Shown: positions 62,979 to 64,000 of the stretch, in pieces
Numbering within the stretch: position 1 is the first letter of the stretch
How the letters are laid out: every line of letters begins with the position of its first letter
From: Azoarcus sp.
Lineage (GTDB): Bacteria; Pseudomonadota; Gammaproteobacteria; Burkholderiales; Rhodocyclaceae
Assembly (NCBI GenBank): GCA_030604735.1
Contig: JAUVVG010000018.1
Coordinates: forward strand, 1 to 64,000
DNA: 64,000 bases
Direction: 5' to 3'
Translations under genes and position numbers: made by a program
Notes under the pieces: model-generated
Seen by the model: the letters and a program-made list of their open reading frames with translations, nothing else
Databases searched by the model: none
Told to the model about the DNA's origin: nothing

Positions 62979-64000
62979 ATGAAGCCATTGGAAGGCATCC
63001 GCGTGCTCGAGCTCGGCCAGCTGATCGCGGGTCCCTTTTGCGGTCAGTTGCTCGCCGATTTCGGTGCAGAGGTCGTCAAGATCGAGCCGCCCGGTGTCGG
63101 GGATGCGATGCGCCAGTGGGGACGTTCCGACGAAAAGGGCCGGCCGATCTGGTGGTCGGTGATCGGACGCAACAAGAAGTCGGTCACGGTGAACCTGCGT
63201 GATGCCCAGGGGCAGGACTTGGTCCGGCAGCTTGCCGCCGAAGCGGATATCGTGATCGAGAACTTCCGGCGAGGCACGCTGGAAAAATGGGGGCTGGGTT
63301 ACGACACGCTTTCGTCGTTGAATCCGGGACTGATCATGATCCGGATCACCGGTTTCGGCCAGGACGGTCCTTATGCGGATCGCGCGGGCTTCGCTTCGGT
63401 CTGCGAGGCGATGGGGGGGCTACGCTACCTTTGCGGCTATCCGGACCGGCCCCCGGTGCGAACCGGCATCTCGATCGGCGACTCGCTGGCCGGGATGAAC
63501 GGCGCCATGGGTGCGCTGCTGGCACTGCAGTATCGTCATGCGACCGGGCGCGGACAGGTGGTCGATAGCTCGATCTTCGAGTCGGTGCTGACCATGATGG
63601 AAGGCGTCATCGCCGAGTACGACCAAGGTGGGCATATCCGGGAGCGGACCGGGAGCATCTTGCCGGGCATCGCGCCCTCCAATGCCTATCCGACGCGCGA
63701 TGGGCGGGGCATCATCATCGGCGCCAATCAGGACACCGTGTTTTCGCGGCTGTGCATCGAGATGGGGCGTGCCGATCTGGCAAAGGATCCGGACTATGCG
63801 ACCCACCGGGCGCGCGGCGAGAACATGGAGAGGCTGGACGAGCTGATCGCGCAATGGACTTGTCAGCATGACGCGCAGGATCTGGTCGAGCGCCTGGCCG
63901 CCTGTGGCGTGCCGGCCGGTCTGGTCTATCGTGCGCCGGATATGTTGGCGGATCCTCATTTCAATGCCCGAGCAGCGATCACCCGGGTCCCGGATGCCCG
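62979..64000 (+). CDS. CaiB/BaiF-family CoA-transferase (cut by window edge)
   Basis: A family III CoA-transferase, which moves CoA between carboxylic acids through an aspartyl-CoA thioester. The 340 residues present include LEGIRVLELGQLIAGPFCGQLLADFGAEVVKIEPP, SVTVNLRDAQGQDLV, IVIENFRRGTLEKWGLGY, and GDSLAGMNGAMGALLAL, where the Asp is in the catalytic position. RBS AAGAGGAG precedes ATG 62979. The substrate is unknown; the divergent LysR protein is its likely regulator. Confidence 0.92.
   Translation, partial: MKPLEGIRVLELGQLIAGPFCGQLLADFGAEVVKIEPPGVGDAMRQWGRSDEKGRPIWWSVIGRNKKSVTVNLRDAQGQDLVRQLAAEADIVIENFRRGTLEKWGLGYDTLSSLNPGLIMIRITGFGQDGPYADRAGFASVCEAMGGLRYLCGYPDRPPVRTGISIGDSLAGMNGAMGALLALQYRHATGRGQVVDSSIFESVLTMMEGVIAEYDQGGHIRERTGSILPGIAPSNAYPTRDGRGIIIGANQDTVFSRLCIEMGRADLAKDPDYATHRARGENMERLDELIAQWTCQHDAQDLVERLAACGVPAGLVYRAPDMLADPHFNARAAITRVPDA

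Overview
The window looks like high-GC chromosomal DNA from a betaproteobacterium, probably near Azoarcus/Thauera (Rhodocyclales). The reasons are the contiguous order gatBAC | mreBCD-mrdA-rodA-rlpA-dacA-DUF493-lipB-lipA, a DksA of the cysteine-poor type, and a c5-type lipoprotein cytochrome. The genus is inference from gene order.

Region 1 (1-15400) is core chromosome. gatB (cut by the left edge), gatA and gatC, the tRNA-dependent amidotransferase, run leftward. Divergently, the rod-shape operon mreB-mreC-mreD-mrdA-rodA is followed by rlpA, dacA, a DUF493 gene, lipB and lipA. Two small envelope genes, dksA and a double-Cache sensor-like protein follow. Region 2 (15400-23800) is a catabolic block that reads best as taurine uptake and oxidation: TRAP transporter (tauKLM-like), FAD dehydrogenase with its small SnoaL-like subunit (tauY, tauX), a MocR-type regulator (tauR-like), and a divergent dadA. 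A 15-bp perfect hairpin separates the binding-protein gene from the permease genes. Region 3 (23800-26560) holds rep helicase, a cytochrome c and tRNA-Arg(CCG).

Region 4 (26560-46500) is an accessory island beginning right after the tRNA. It holds a hipBA module (hipA frameshifted by about one base), an uncharacterised three-gene operon (TIGR04255-like protein, HTH protein, 'SHDCDL' protein) behind a strong promoter with an inverted repeat over its ribosome-binding site, a PLD-nuclease/SF2 helicase with a DUF3427-like C-terminus, an AvcD-type anti-phage deaminase with a small co-translated partner, an AT-richer Septu-like ATPase/HNH pair, a decaying helicase fragment with an S24-like segment, three toxin-antitoxin loci (one broken), and one intact rtcB flanked by two degraded rtcB copies. 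No integrase is visible. Two attC-like sites are tentative.

Region 5 (46500-54700) is a second catabolic block: amidase, tripartite TRAP transporter, CoA-ester lyase, divergent LysR regulator and MFS carrier. An imperfect 25-bp direct repeat sits at both its ends. Region 6 (54700-60830) is a biotin operon, bioA-bioF-bioD-bioB followed by a cytochrome P450. This is the order of the Bacillus bioAFDBI genes, so the P450 may supply the pimeloyl precursor. Region 7 (61000-64000) has a BtuF-like binding protein without signal peptide, a GcvA-like LysR regulator and a divergent CaiB/BaiF CoA-transferase cut by the right edge.

The best candidates for something undescribed are the TIGR04255/HTH/SHDCDL operon, the small partner of AvcD, and the P450 in the biotin operon.
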